Assembly: GCA_014905825.1 (NCBI GenBank)
Contig: JACGCN010000001.1
Location: 4,340,001-4,404,000, forward strand
DNA: 64,000 nt
Reading direction: 5' to 3'
From: Lyophyllum atratum
Taxonomy: Eukaryota > Basidiomycota > Agaricomycetes > Agaricales > Lyophyllaceae
The notes beneath the pieces were generated by a model, which saw only the letters and a list, made by a program, of their open reading frames with translations, had not been told where the DNA came from and did no database searches. Both the position numbers and the translations under genes were made by a program. Positions 45,830 to 59,300 of this stretch are shown here, piece after piece; within the stretch, counting starts at the first letter, position 1, and every line of letters starts with the position of its first letter.

Positions 45830-46518
45830 TGGAACTTTCCACTGACAAGCCTCGTGTATAATTTCCCCAATTTGTCGTCGACTGACTCGAATGCCATCGA
45901 TCCCGCGGCCGAACTTTTCGGACAGCCCCCAAAACTTGACTCAGGTGATGGACGATAGAATGGAAGAAAGGGTCCTCTTCTTCGCTGGTAGCCTGAGTCG
46001 GTGCTCATATGGTCTATCACGACCGTGATCTGCGATGCCCTTGGGACTTCTTCGGACTCTTCGCTAGGATCGTGCCCTATCATAAACCTGTTTGCAGGCC
46101 CTAGCATCCGGGAGATCACCCTGCCGCGTCCACACTGCGAAGTTACAAGGCTTCCCGACGACGAGAAGATCATGGTGTAATCAACCGACCCAAAAGCCCT
46201 GCAACTCCCTGTCCATCGAAATCGGCCTTCATGACAAGAAATCGAGGCAGCCGATTCCACCTCCAGTGCGTTCCGATATTATCCAGGAACCCACCTCCGA
46301 GGTCTCTGGGATAAAGCAAGGCAGTTAATCTCATGTCCGGCGTTCCCCAAGGCCGCCATTCCCACTGTGAACATGCTTACCATCGCCTCCCGATCCTGGG
46401 GATGGATCAAGATTGTCGAGGAGTCGCCGCTTTGGTTCCCAGTATTTTCAAGACAGTGCACAAAGTATTCCACTCCAACCATGGATGTTTCGCCCTCACC
46501 CCAACGCGGTGATGCCAT
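45830..46518 (-). CDS. Hypothetical protein, weakly PAS-like
   Basis: A first exon begins MASPRWGEGETSMVGVEYFV at 46518 and contains STILIHPQDREAMVSMFTVG. HPxDR is common in PAS domains. A second segment reads GRFRWTGSCRAFGSVDYTMI and HDPSEESEEVPRASQITVVI. The intron between them and the 3' end are unresolved, and the gene runs into the promoter of the 45805 gene. The PAS suggestion rests on a short motif only. Confidence 0.4.
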
Positions 46519-46846
46519 TGTAATCGATCGTCACTCCGTATCGATGTTCATGCACACAATATATCATGTATGCCCGTAAATATTTTATCAATTACACATC
46601 TTCGCCCTACTTTCTCAATCTACTCACAAAGAGAACAGAGACAAACCCCGTCGCCCCTCAACGGCCATAGTACCATAGCGAACATGCACATAACTCCACA
46701 ACACCGCATAATCAGAAATCTCGTAATTGCCAGGCAAGTCGTAGAACATGAATGAAAGGACCTAATCACCTCCCCGAAGCTAACCTCCCGAGGCCACAAA
46801 CAAGAGCCATATCCGACTCGAACAACTGCCAAGCACAGTATCAAAC
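46519..46846. other. Intergenic, no gene seen
   Basis: 3' flank of the Zn2Cys6 gene and upstream region of the 46518 gene. Confidence 0.4.
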
Positions 46847-48202
46847 TTACACAGTGAATGCGGCCTCAGGCGTAGAGACAGGCCATCGCGGTGGCGACTC
46901 GGAGCTGCCTTCAATTTCAAACGAAGAGGAAGAGCTCTCCTCCTTAATCGCCACCGGCATATCCGCAGGCGACGGCGGAGCCCTTATCGCGCTCCCCAAG
47001 ACATTCCTACCCAACGTCAGTCTCTTCATCGCATGCCCTTGATGGGAGGAGAAAACCGTACCTTATGAACTCGTCCAGCTCAGACATCCGTTGGCTCAAG
47101 ACGCAGCTTGAGGTGGATCCTAACCGCACGAGGGGGCCATGCGCCTCGGAGCGGGTGAGGAGGTCCGCGGTTTTGCGGAGCTGCTTCGAGAGCTCCAGGA
47201 TGGTGGTGTAGTTTGCTGAGTCGTGGAGGCAGTTGCAGTGCCCCCCAGGTTCATGGTCGTGTTCGTCAACACGGCTTTCTTGGGGCTTCGGCAGCTCTGG
47301 CGCATAGTTGCCGTAGCCGTAGCCGACGTCGTGGTCTCTCGCCCGGGGTACACCACCAAAATAGGCCAGGGAAATGGGAGAGACGGTCAAAGGTGGGAGA
47401 GTGAGGGACCCATATCCATAGTCGTAGTCGTAGCCTTGGGAGTGGTGTGGGGGTATAGTGTGCAGCTGATCGGCGATGTGTGGTAGTGGTTGTGGGAAGT
47501 GGGCGTGCTCTTCTGTGGGGGTTGTGAGTGAAGGGGAGGGCGTTGTCTGTGGGGATGTCCACCCGGCTTGGAGTATGGGCCGGGAACTTGTGTAATGATT
47601 CCATTTGCCGTCGGTGGTGCTGCTTTTTTTCGAGTGGTGGAGCACCCCGGGTGTGCGATCTTTTCTTTAGCTGCAGACATTGAAATGATAGGATGGGAAA
47701 TGTCCGGAGGGCTGGTGTGAAAAAAACGCGTACCTCGCGGACGACGCTTTCGAGTTCTGCGACGCGTCTGAGAAGACGTGTGGTTTCGTCTGAGGAATTG
47801 GAGCTCTGGGTCGGATCGTCGACTTCGTAGATGCATATGCCGGACTTGGAGGACAATATCAACGTGATGATGCAGCGAAGCGGCACTGGTGAAGATCGCG
47901 CACCATGCCGAGCTGAATACAACGCGCACACGCTGGGCGTTTTCGGTCGCACTGCAGCTCGATATGAGTATACAGTCTTAGGGAATAGAACGACATTCGG
48001 TGTACCATTCGTTTTGAGGTATGGCAGTTCATGCAGGACAGGGTCGTTCGGTTACGGCGTCTGGCGTCGTAAAGCCAGATTAGCCTAACTCCAGGGGAGA
48101 TTAGAGACCTACACACTTCTTGCGATGATCGCTGTCTGGTACAGGGACCTTAGAGGTAGAGGATGCGTTCCTCTTTCGTTTAGCTGGAAGCTCGGAGGAC
48201 AT
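46847..48202 (-). CDS. Zn(II)2Cys6 transcription factor
   Basis: DNA-binding regulator. The start MSSELPAKRKRNASSTSKVP (ATG at 48202) leads to a binuclear zinc cluster assembled across introns: SCMNCHTSKRMCDRKRPACA then RCIQLGMSGIC, spacing C-x2-C-x6-C-x6-C-x2-C-x8-C. A linker and short coiled coil follow (ETTRLLRRVAELESVVRE), then a Tyr/Gly-rich region (YDYDYGYGSLTLPPLTVSPI), a CNCLHD motif, the helix ILELSKQLRKTADLLTRSEA, and a C-terminal acidic segment (KEESSSSSFEIEGSSESPP). There is no typical fungal-specific middle homology region. Target genes cannot be inferred. Confidence 0.88.
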
Positions 48203-48313
48203 GATGGTATGCAAGTCCAACCGAGCAATTACAGTCGTCGCCTAGGAAGACGCGTTATTTGCATCTGTTAGTTTCGTCCGTGCCTTGCACTCTTACCACC
48301 ATCACTCCCAACG

Positions 48314-49250
48314 ATGTCCAGCCAGAGTTTCGCCGCAGAACAGCTCTTAGAGCTTCTCCTCCAGCTGAAAGTCAGTACAGCGAGCCAAAAAGTCTTGTGA
48401 AATACCTAAACGCAGTTCTTAGAAAACGACGCCCGCGGCCGCTCGATCAATTCTGAATGGCCAACCTCAAATAGCATACGCACTGATGACACTCATGGTC
48501 ACCATGAACGCCGTTAACTTTGAAGTATTCCAGGTACGCCTTTGCCTTGTCTTTCCTCAGCTCGTCGTCTTAATACCCATGCCTGAGCAGAAAACCCTCG
48601 CTGAATTCGGGACCAAAGCCCAGCCTACCCCTGCAATCCCGAGCATACCTCCAAGCGCCCACCCATCCGCCCACCCCTCCGCCTCCTCTACGCCCGTCCC
48701 AGCACTCCCACCCCACCTCCACCCCCAAGCCCAGCAATACCGCACCGCAACTCCACCAACAGGCTACCCCGGACCGTACCAGAACGGCCACGCCCAACAA
48801 CCACCCCCGCACCACCACCACCAACACCAACACCAGGCACCACCGTTCCAGCAGCCCCCAAGCGCAGGGTACGGGTACGCACAACCACAACATGCACCTG
48901 GACCGTACGGCGGGTATCCTGGCTATGGGACACCTGCGCAGACACCGGTACCGGCACCAACGCCGCCCACCTCGAATGTCATGAGTGATACGCTGGCTGC
49001 TATACCTGATGAGCAAAAGGCGCGTGCTGTTTTTTCGCTTTTCAACGAAATGGGGTCTAATTTCTTTTCTGGCGGCTCAGGCATTGATTATGCGTGTGAT
49101 TACGATGACGCCTGAGCAGATCCAAGCGCTGCCGCCGACGGAGCGACAGACTTATATCCAACTGGTTAGTCCACCAACTTCATTCGCTAAAATTGTCCCT
49201 TTGCTTATGGGGTGACCTACCAGAGAGCGACGCTTGGTGTCCCGACCTGA
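48314..49250 (+). CDS. CstF2/Rna15-type hinge and C-terminal domain protein without RRM
   Basis: mRNA 3'-end processing factor. The exons (48314-48370, 48423-48533, from 48591, one more, and 49224-49250) encode MSSQSFAAEQLLELLLQLKK, then ARSILNGQPQIAYALMTLMV, a long Pro/His/Gln-rich linker, and the C-terminal bundle ALIMRVITMTPEQIQALPPT ending IQLRATLGVPT. These match the CstF2 hinge and CSTF_C domains. The usual N-terminal RRM is absent and the start sits directly on the hinge helix. The exon before ALIMR ends at a weak site; a GC donor after DEQK would give the family-typical DEQKALIM. Confidence 0.85.
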
Positions 49251-49558
49251 ATCCAGAATGTGTCGCGATGACACTTTTGGTCGTTTACTACTGGGCACGA
49301 ATGCCACACCATGAAAGGAGCACTTGTTTTGGTGACACAGTACAACCGCGCTTACGCTTCGACATCCAAGATGCATCGCCGTGCTTGCAATATCCGCGTA
49401 GATCTCCTAGTCCAGGTTCTGGGTCAATCCGAGTTGAAAGACTTTTCCCTGGTCCCTCACTTAGTCCACGGCCCGATATGTTAACAAGGCATCCGATGCA
49501 TATCTAGCTACATCACACAGAAACAAACGAAACAGCCGTAGGGTAGAAGAGACACGAA

Positions 49559-52500
49559 TTATACAGTGATGGGTTTATTATCCTTTTGAGCTGCCAGCAC
49601 CAAAAAATCAGATCCTTCATCTCATACAATCAAAGGGAATAGACGTACCCATAGTGATCCTATCACCCAAAGACAGCGCAATCCCCTGCGTCTTGCTCCG
49701 AATCCGGACATGCCCCGTGATCGTCCCCGCCTCTGTCCTTTCAATGCTCAAATTCGCTAATGCGTCCTCGCCTGTTCCGGGTACCCATAATCAGTATATA
49801 GTAAGGTATGCCAGGGAAGGAAGAGACACGGACCGAAGAGACTGCGGGCATACATGTTCGCAGAGAGGAAGTCGCAGTCGCCTGACGTGGCGCCTTCGGG
49901 GGTGAGACACGACATGTTGGTCGCTTGCATGACGTGCTTCAGGTATTCGCGCGGGTCCCTGGGATGATGCCAATCATCAATGAGGAAGTGCCCATCACGG
50001 ACCGGCGGAAGGAAAGACTTACGACATGGGGTTATTCACATTCACCCTATTCTCCCACTCAAATTCGGTCCACATGCTCCTGAACTACCCCACCCCACCC
50101 ACAGTCAGCGTCCAACAAACCACGGACCACGTCGGGTAAATAGAAGAAAACATACCTGAGCTTCATTGCAGTACGCCGGCTTGATATAATCCATGATATC
50201 GATATGGATATCATTCAGAATCACACACGCCTCGCTCATATTCGGGCCCTCCCACAAGATGCTCCCAAAGATCACCCCCGTCTCCGTGGAGGAGACCTTG
50301 ATCGTCGCCTTGATGCTCTGGAACCCATGTGGCGCGATCGTATACACCGAGGGCCGCTCGACGATCTTCAGGTCACCGAGGGTGGCAAAATCGAGGCAGA
50401 GGTTCTGGAGGGTGTTGGCAGTTTGGTTGACGAGGAGGACGTCTGTAGGTGTGGGCAAGGAGGTGTTAGCGGGCAGGGGAGAGGTGAAGGGCAACGACGT
50501 ACCGAGAAGGATGTCGAAGCCGTGCATCTTGACGTATGCCTCGGCGTATATGGGGTCCGAGAATCCTGTGGGGTAAGGACTGTCAGCAATGACCATTCAC
50601 AAAGGAGAAGGACGTACCAGTTAGTTGAGAGATGCGGCTGAGGTTGGACATAAAGTCCTCTTGCTGCTCCCCAGCACCAGTAGCCCGACCCAGGTCTTCG
50701 TCATACTATTCAAGGATGAAAAGCGGTGAGCAGCGAGAAGAGCCAGTAAAACCACGACGTACATCGATAGCATCGTCCGCCGTCTTCTTAGAGAACTGGC
50801 GGAAGTTCAGAAGATCATCGACCTGCACAGCAACAGTCTTCTTCGTCTCCGACTCCTTCTTCTCCGCTGCTCTCTTCTACAGAACAGCCAGCGGCGTCAG
50901 TTCACACTCAAGCTTCAGTACTTGGTATGGACGACGTACCTCCTGGGCACCAAGCATCTTCGAGAACGCGGCCTTGGTATCATTCAGGAAGATTTGCTGC
51001 ACAGCAGGCTGCGTCTCGAGTTCGCTGAGGGTCTGGATGCAGTTCATAATGCGCTCGTTCGAGTCCTCGTCAATCTGGACCGTCACGAACTTGGACTGGC
51101 CAACTCGAATGATTGAGGTCATAATCAACATCGCCTACGGAAAACACCAAAAATGGTCAACACAACGCGACCCAGTGAGCATAGAAAAACGCACCTCGGC
51201 CCGTAGTGTATTCGACGCAACAGCATCCTGCGACTTCTCAGCAAACCGCAAGACCAACTTTGTAAGCGCAGCAGCCAGCACCGCGCCCGTGAAGAAGTCA
51301 CCACCCAAAATCAACGTCCTCAGCGGCGGCTTCGACGCCGCCTTCACCGCCTCCAACTTCGCAGCAGTCGTGCTCGAGTAGGCCGTCTCCGTCGCATACG
51401 TCCCATCCGCCAACACTCGTGGCCGTCCGCCGCCCTCTGCCTTCGCTTTCTCCTTTTCCTTTTCCTTGTCCTCGCCCTCCTCACCAGCGCCTTCCTCCCC
51501 TGAGGCGTCATCGAGGAGCCGCTGCTCCGACGCAAGGATCGGGATCTCGCCGAGCACCTTACGGACCTCGCGCATGGTGTTCTGGATGTCGGGGACGGTC
51601 TCAACGTACTCGCCGAGAATCCAGAGGACGCCGCGGAAGACTTTGCCAGATTTGATTTCGGGAAGAGTGGAGATGAGTTTCTCCGAAATGGTCGCGCGGA
51701 GGTGGGGGAACTTCTCGACAACCTCCCTGTTTTTCAATTTTATTAGTTTCAGACCCCGAGCAAAGACGCGTATACGCACCGAACGAAGGAGACGACATCA
51801 AGGGCGGAGGGATTGTTGGAGTCGCCGAGGAATTCCATCAATGCATGGACGACGCTGGCTGCGACTTCGGAGAACTTGATGGCGGTGACATGGATAGACT
51901 GGATTAGTAGTTGTCTATACTCGGGTGCCTGATGGTGACGTTAGCGGACTACTCCACGCTGTCTGATTCGGAAGGCTCGCCTTCTCGAAGTCAGCCTCCT
52001 GCGTCTTTTGCAACTGTTTCTTAAGGAACAAGACAACATCTTCCACGTTTCGACTTGAAGTCATGCTCAACACGATAGCAATAGCCTTCCGGCGGACCTC
52101 CATGTCAGCACTGGGAGAGCAGGTTTAGAGTTGTTCAAACTGTCGAACAATAAGGGCTCCTACCTTGACAGGACCTGGAGGACATCCATGATGAGACTGT
52201 CTAGGATATGGCCATGTTTCGAGCGCAGGGTGTCCAGACGGTCCAAGACGATGAGCTTCACGTTGTTATCCGATTCCTTGATCACCAGGTTCACGAAACA
52301 GGAGGCAGCAGCTGCGCCAACAGGTCAGCGAGAGATGAGGCGCTCATGTGGTTCATACCTTTAATGGCTGCTGGGTTCTGAGTCAGTGTCGTCAATGTCG
52401 TCGCGGCCTCGTATTTCACGGCATGGGAGGAGGTTTCCAGAAGCTCGAAGATGCACCGAATATACCGAGACTGGGGGTAAATTCAGTACGCAGGATCGCA

Positions 52501-53421
52501 GAGTAGATATGTGACGTACCCGATGTGCCGAATCACTCTTGCAGTCCAACCGAATGACCTCAATGATGCTCATCTGCAATGACTCTTCCAATGATGGTAT
52601 AGTGTCGTAAATGCTGAGGATATACTCCACGGCTTTCGGCATGGAGCATTGGGCGAGAAACACGAACGCATTACGTTTACATGTCGAGTCGCTTTCCGCG
52701 ACGAGGAATGTGTGCATGAGCTCCGGCGCATCCGGGATGAGGTGCTCGAATTCGCGGTATATGGAAAAGACGGCAAACACGGCGTTCTTCCGGACGTAGG
52801 AATGCCTGTGCTCGAGACACGATCGACACGTCGGGACCAGAGGTTCGAGAAGTTCTGCATCTTTAGCGATTTTTTGAAGGAAACGTAGAGTAGCGCCGCG
52901 AATATATTCGTTTGGATGTTGCTAGTGTGCGCATGGATCAGTTAGAGTACATGACAGTATGAGGCAAATGACGCACCAGGTCATTCCGGATCGCATTACT
53001 TGAAGGTCAAGAGAGCAATTAGAGCAGAAATTGTTCGGAAACAGAAGAGAACATACACAACAAGAATCATCTCCTGCTTCAGCTTCCCATTCTCGTCATA
53101 TTTCGGGCACACCTCCCAGTAAAAGTGCAGCAGTTTCTTGAGTTGTTTGTTACGTGAAGGCAGAACGTATTGGATGATCGGCATCATCAGAGTCGGCTGG
53201 TTATCATCCCATGGCCCAGTAAGCATTATCCCAGAAGAATTTGAGGCAACAGAACCCACCTGAGGGTTTCCATTGATTGTCGAAATGACAATTTTTCGCA
53301 ACGTGTCGAGCTTGACCTCGTCTGAGCCTTTCTCTAGGCCCGAGCGGAGCTCCGCGGCAGAAGGATACTCTGCACTGGACTCGTGCACGATGGTGTAGCA
53401 TGAGGAGTCCGCCGAGGACAT
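49559..53421 (-). CDS. SEC26: Coatomer subunit beta (COPI)
   Basis: COPI coat core subunit for Golgi-to-ER and intra-Golgi vesicles. About 15 exons. The N-terminal adaptin-like solenoid starts [20 protein letters not shown] and includes [40 protein letters not shown] and [12 protein letters not shown]. It continues through [13 protein letters not shown], an acidic/Lys linker ([20 protein letters not shown]) and [20 protein letters not shown]. The C-terminal appendage reads [40 protein letters not shown], and a final exon giving [16 protein letters not shown]. That last exon comes from an intron whose acceptor is near 49592. Stop codon at 49559-49561, convergent with the CstF2-type gene. Confidence 0.95.
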
Positions 53422-53690
53422 CGTGGGCGGCGATGAGCAGTGGTCGATTGAATTAACGTGGAAGGTATGTAGTCGTGGGAATAATATGGTCGCGTCGCTT
53501 GATATGGCATCGCCCTCAAAGTTAACATCGAGTCTCCGTCTCGAACAAAATAATTCATGGCAAAAAGCAATGATTCTAAAATAGACTAAAGAATGCTAAG
53601 GAATGGATATGTGGTCAATGTTAAAAGAACAAAACACCGAGTTAGATCCCTCTCCCAGTTCCCGATGGACACGACCACATTAATACCCGA

Positions 53691-55224
53691 TCATGCTGAG
53701 TACTGTGGCGGAATTTCTTCAAGCACCACAGCTCCTCGCTGAATGTGTTGGTATACTTGACCAACACCAGGCTGTGGAAGCGCATTCACCGTAAGCTGCG
53801 TCGGCCGATCACGGGTTCCATCCCCAGATACCCCACGTTTCGTGTCTCCGATCTGTGCCATCGCCCCCGAGATATAACCACTGTTCGAGGACTGATTCAT
53901 GGACGTGTTCTCATGTGTTCCATCGAATTGGCTACAATTATGGCTACGCGAGAGCGACGTCGAAGAAACAAGGGCAGCGGAGGATAGCTCGGACGGGGGC
54001 AGTCGGGTTAGCGTGAACGGCGACACCGCTTCGTTCTGATTTTCGCGAGGTATGTGACTAGCCGGCTGCCCAGCCAGCCAGGTGCTTGCAGCATTAGAAG
54101 AAAAAGCAGTGGAAATAGACCGTCTTTGCCTTCGTCGCCAGAAGAAAACGAGACCGAGGATGATGGCAATGGCAGCGATGCCTCCAACCACGCCGCCGAC
54201 TACAGGACCTACGGAGGTGTGCTTGCCGCCTCCGGGTTGCATCGTTGCAGTTGGGTTACCTCCTGAAGAGGAAGTTGTGAGGTAGATGTGTTCGAGAGTA
54301 AGAGGTGTTAATTGTGGATTGCCATTATACTCGACAACCATAGTGTGAGGCCCAGGGGCAAGTCGAGGTGTTGTGAAGAATATTTGGTTGAACCTCGATG
54401 TTCCATCAGTCGGCGGATGCCCGACGAGGGCGAAGGACGTTGGCGAACCATTGTCGATGGAGTATGACGCAGAACTCCCGTTGCCGGGTTGTTCAATAGG
54501 AATGTAGCCTATCCAAGTGAGCTGGGTACCTGTTACGCACAACAGATGAGATCGTATACACGGGTAGAGCTATATTCCTTACCAGTGAAGTTGAGTGTCA
54601 CTTGTGAACCCTGTGTTGTCGTCATATGGGCCACGCCATCAACTTCTCGCCAATCAGAATCGTAGGACAGGGCAGGATCGGTGTTTTCGACCAGGACCAC
54701 GGCGTTCTCAGAGTCACTGAGATTTCCAGATGGTGTATACTGGAGGTAATCGACCCGAAAGGTAGTTCCCTGCCTCATGCTGACATTGAGCGTTAATTCA
54801 TGTTGGCCGTCGCTTAAGTGGTCCACTTCACAAAGTAGCCAGTTATTTTCGTGGAAGGGCGAGGGCGTAGAGCTCCCGATACTGGTATTATCGATAAAGC
54901 ACTCCCAGGGCGGAGTGAAGTCGGGACTGGCCAGTGCCGTGCCGTAAGTCGGTGACAGGTCGACTGTGCCGAATACCTGTATAGAACTTCCTACGACCGA
55001 AAATTGTCAGACCAGAGCCTTACGGTGGAGGAAATATAAGCACCTTGGAAAGAAAACGCGAGACTGTCGTTGGCCTTCGTCGCGTGCAGCGTGTGCTCGT
55101 ACGTTGCACCATATGTTCCAAATCCATCCTGGCTCCCTGAGGAGTCCATGACCCAACCCGAGCCGATGAATCGTACTTGACTATCAGAGTCATCTATTAC
55201 AATCTGTCGATTTGGAAGCGACAT
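53691..55224 (-). CDS. Type I-like single-pass membrane protein with two ectodomain repeats
   Basis: Multi-exon gene; the start used is MSLPNRQIVIDDSDSQVRFI at 55224. The ectodomain has two related beta-rich halves, each with a W-x-G/F-T pattern (YGATYEHTLHATKANDSLAF, FRVDYLQYTPSGNL; then TQLTWIGYIPIEQPGNGSSA, PHTMVVEYNGNP). A transmembrane segment (VVGGVVGGIAAIAIILGLVF) and a stop-transfer FWRRRQRR follow, then a Ser-rich cytosolic tail ending EEIPPQYSA. No cleavable signal is obvious in the frame. This plan is common in agaricomycete proteins of unknown function; a surface sensing or binding role is only inference. Confidence 0.75.
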
Positions 55225-56315
55225 TGCAGTCGGCCCCTAGACGTCAAGAGAGTTGGCAGGTGCGGGTCAGATGTAGGGGGTTCGGAAGATGTTATCAATG
55301 TAAGGGCCCGGGGATTCATCCCCACCAGAGCACCAAAACAGGCCTTCCGAGATAAAAATCACTTGGATGAATGGGAATATCAAGAATCGCATCTGATGTT
55401 TCGGTGTCTTGGCCCTGCGCGATATATCAGGATATATCTTTTGATGTCTTCCACATATTGGAGGGTGCAACGGCTCATGCGGCTACACTGGCGATGACGT
55501 CCTCCTCCATAGCACAGCACCCTCTCACTTCCTTCCCACCATGAAAAGTGGGATTTTGGGTAGTCCATATGGTTCCCTGTATATCGAGGATAAGTCGTCG
55601 AGATATCAGCTCACTATGTACTACTACATGGTCATTCATGGAGGCTCACCAAAACTATGGTCGCGCGTCTCCATGCGCCCTGGAAACCGCGATCTCCTGA
55701 CCCATTTCCCTTCTTTTGTAAAAGTACCGGACATCTTGCGAAGATTTCGGGATGTTAATCATAACTCTATGCTGGGATGCGGGTCAACGGTATCAATTTA
55801 AAGAGCGGGTTAGTACGGATACCTTGAGAGGATCCATCTCGCTGTTCAACCGAAAGCAATTCTCGCAAGGAAATCTATGGGCTTCCAAAGAATTTGAGGA
55901 AGGTGTATGAATGGCGTATCAAGCTCGTGCTGACATTTAGTCAAGTTAACATGACAGCAAAGACTGGAACAAGCATTGCAGCTCCGACTTGGAGCTTGGA
56001 GGTCGGATCGCACAGGCCGAAGCCGGTCGCCACCCGGTTCCCTGCATTTGAGCAACATCCTAGCAGGACGATTGCACTTGAGCTTAAACCCCTGCATAAA
56101 TACATAGAACATCGAGTACCGCGGCGGGGCAGCTACCTCTACGACTTCTCTATCCGCAGAACCACTCCACCATGATTAAATCCAAAGACAAGCTAGTACT
56201 CGTAGATGTTTTCCATGAATGTAGAACTATGCTATGCGGTGAGGGAAGGAACATGTACTGGAATGATGATGACGATATGTGGCAGATCGATTGTAAGAAC
56301 TAGAACAGCGAGATC
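55225..56315. other. Intergenic, no supported gene
   Basis: Only short overlapping frames are present. Sits between the membrane-protein gene and the 3' end of UTP14. Confidence 0.4.
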
Positions 56316-59300
56316 TCATGAATTCAACTTCTCCAGCGGGTTGATAATCATGCCAGGCTACATCACGCAAACCACAATCAGCATACCACATCCCCAACAC
56401 CCAATAACCAAATACACGTACCTTCTTAACAACCCGCGGCAGCGTCCCCCTCTGGAATCCGACCCTCGTATTCCACTCAGTCCCCAACGGCCTCTCCATC
56501 GTCTTCTCAAACTGCGCCTTGCTCGTATACGGGTACGGCAAATCCTTCACGAGATACTTCGCCGCCTTCTTGTCCCTCTTCTCGGAGATGATCACATGCG
56601 CTTTACCATAGTCCGCGCGTGTGGTGGGGTCAATCCCGGCAATCTTCTTAATGCGGTGAGGCTTGGGTGGTGCAGCACGGGTACCTGTGCCGCCCCATGA
56701 GCCCTGGAAAATAACGAGACTTGTTCAGAAAGGGGGACGGAATGGAAGAGGGGAGGAAGGGGCTCACCCAGCCTGGTATCGTCGTGTCGACTTCACGCGG
56801 TGCATCTGCTGCAAGTTCGCGCTTCTTGAGTTCTTCGAATTCCTGTTTTAGATTTAAATTACATTGAGCATCGTAGGACCGAACGACGTTAGGAAATGGA
56901 TAGCTTACGTGCACGACGTTGTCGCCTGCAAAGGCAAGCGCAACAAGATCACGCTGTTGGAATGCGTGCGGAGCTGCAGCCTTGCCTTTCCCTTTGAGAT
57001 CCAAAGCCTTCTCCTGCTCTTCGACCTCACTATTGACCTCATTCTCCTCGGCTTCGTGGCCGTGAGTCGCAGCAGTAGACGGTTTCGCAGCGTTGTTCGG
57101 TGACACCGGCTTCGACTTTTTCGTGTTGGGGCCAGCAGCAGACTTAGGCTTGACGGGTGCGGACGACGAATCGGCCAACGTAAGCACCTGGTCCGTCGAA
57201 ATCTCCACCACAGCATCATCCACAGCCTTCGCCTTCCCCTCCCCATTCTTCTTCGCCAGCTTCTTCATCTTGTTCTTCGACTTCGACATCGCCGTGCTGT
57301 CCTTGCCCACCACCACCTCGTTATTCTTCTTCGCGACCTTGGCGGATGTCGTCGACTCGGGATCGCGAGCAAGCCAGGGGTTGGATTCGCTGACCATGGG
57401 TAAGGGGACATTTGGCCTTTGGAAGTCGAGGGGGGATTGAGGAGGGGAGAGGAGGTCGGTAGATTTGAGAGTTACGCTTGATGTATCGGATGCTAGCGAG
57501 CCTAGTGGACGCGTCGGTATTGAGCGTTTGTTGGCCTATGATAATTGATTTAGTTTACTCCGTAACTTGATAAGATGAAGGAAAGAAAGAACGCACCGCT
57601 GAGCCTGGGTGGTAGGATATGCGCCCACCAGTCCGTTGGGTGACGATACCGCTATCGGGACCGACCTCGCGTGTCTGGCTTTCCTCAAAATCACTAGCAT
57701 CCTCATCGTCTTCGTGCACTCCGAGTTCGTGGACAAAATCATCCGCCATCCTATCCGCCGCCAGCTGCTGTCGCGCCATCGCATCCTTCATGAACTTCAT
57801 CTCAAAGATACTTTTGCTCTTCTCGCCGCCCTCGATCCTCACACTACCATCCTCCATCTCCACCCTCTTGAGCTCATCGAAAGCACCCTGCTTTATTCTC
57901 TCGATACCATCTTCCGCATCCCCCATATCATCATCCTCCTCCTCCTCCTCCCCTCCGCTCTCATCATCACTTCCCACCCCCCTGATCCTTCTTCTCAATT
58001 TCTCCCCTCTCTCCAACATCTCCTCAATTTCCCTTCTCCCCTCCCCGCCCATCCCCTCTCGCCCCCGCATCTGCTTGGCCCATTTCCCGGTATGCTTATG
58101 CCGAAGCGTCGCTCTCTCCCTCGCCCTCTCAACCTCCCTCTTCAGCTTCTCCTCCTCCCCTTCGCTCCCCTCCCCGCCGTCCTCCGCAAGCTTTTCCCCG
58201 AGCCGCTCCCGCTCCTTCCGCTTGATCTTACGGTACGTCTTGCTCTTGATCTTTCCTATGCGCCGCGCTTTGATCTCAGCGCGGAACATCAGCTCCCGCA
58301 TTTTGCGTAGCTCGGCACGCCGTTGCTCTACTTCTTCCACTGAGAGCTTGTTCATCTTCAGCATCGTCTCTTCTGTGTCCTGGATATCCTCCTCCCGCAA
58401 CTTAGCGGATTTTAGGAGCGCGTCGACGGAGCTTTCGAGCGCCGTGGTGGGCTGGAGGGCAGCTGGTCAGAGACGTATATCAGCGGAAGACGGTGGTATG
58501 GTGCATACCTTGAACTTTGCGGCCAATTCGAGGTTCGAAACCCTGCCCGCCGTCGGAGCTTGCAGCGGGAAGCTCAAATGTTCAGCCTTCAAAAAAGCTA
58601 CGGTGAGCTGCGGTAAAATGAGACGAGGCGGGTGGATATTACCTCTCGAATCCTCTTCATGGTCCCAGACCATTTATCCACCTCCTCTTTAGTTTGCTCG
58701 TATGCAGCCTCGCGATCGAGGCGCTCCTGCGCTCTCTGGGGGAGAGGTGCTGACAATGTCTTCGTTTTCGAAGAAGATGATCCGAGGACTTTGGTGGATT
58801 GCTTGAGAGACTGCAAGGTGGAGGATTGGGACGCCAAGGGGGCTAGGAGATCGTCCAAGTTGATTTTCGAGCCTAGAGAGAGTGTGAGCCCACGTAGTCC
58901 CTATAGGCAGCATGGAAACAATTAGCACATACCTGATGTTTGAGCACGGAACTCGTTCTCGGCGCCTGCTTCTGTGTACTCCTTGAGCATGAGTCGGCGC
59001 TGCTTTCTCAACCGATCGGTCGAGTTCGCCGTGGGGGCGTCTCGATCGGAGGCCTTGCGCTTTTTCGCCGTCGGGTCGAGGCTTGAGATAAAATTCTGAA
59101 GCTCGTCAAGAGCTTCAGGTTCGGAGTCTTCAGCATCTGAGGCGGAGAACGCAAACTTTTCTTCATCCTCTGAGTCCTGTCCTTCGGAATCCTCATCCTC
59201 GTCGTCCTCCTCCATTTCCTCGTCCCTCTCTTCTCCATCGCCCGTCGCAAACTGGCCGTTTACTTTGCTGCCTTTTTCAGAGGGCTTGCGCACGTCTGCG

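Noticed and set aside
57609..58692. Long plus-strand Ser/Leu frames
   Set aside because: Antisense shadows of the Lys/Glu-rich UTP14 exons.
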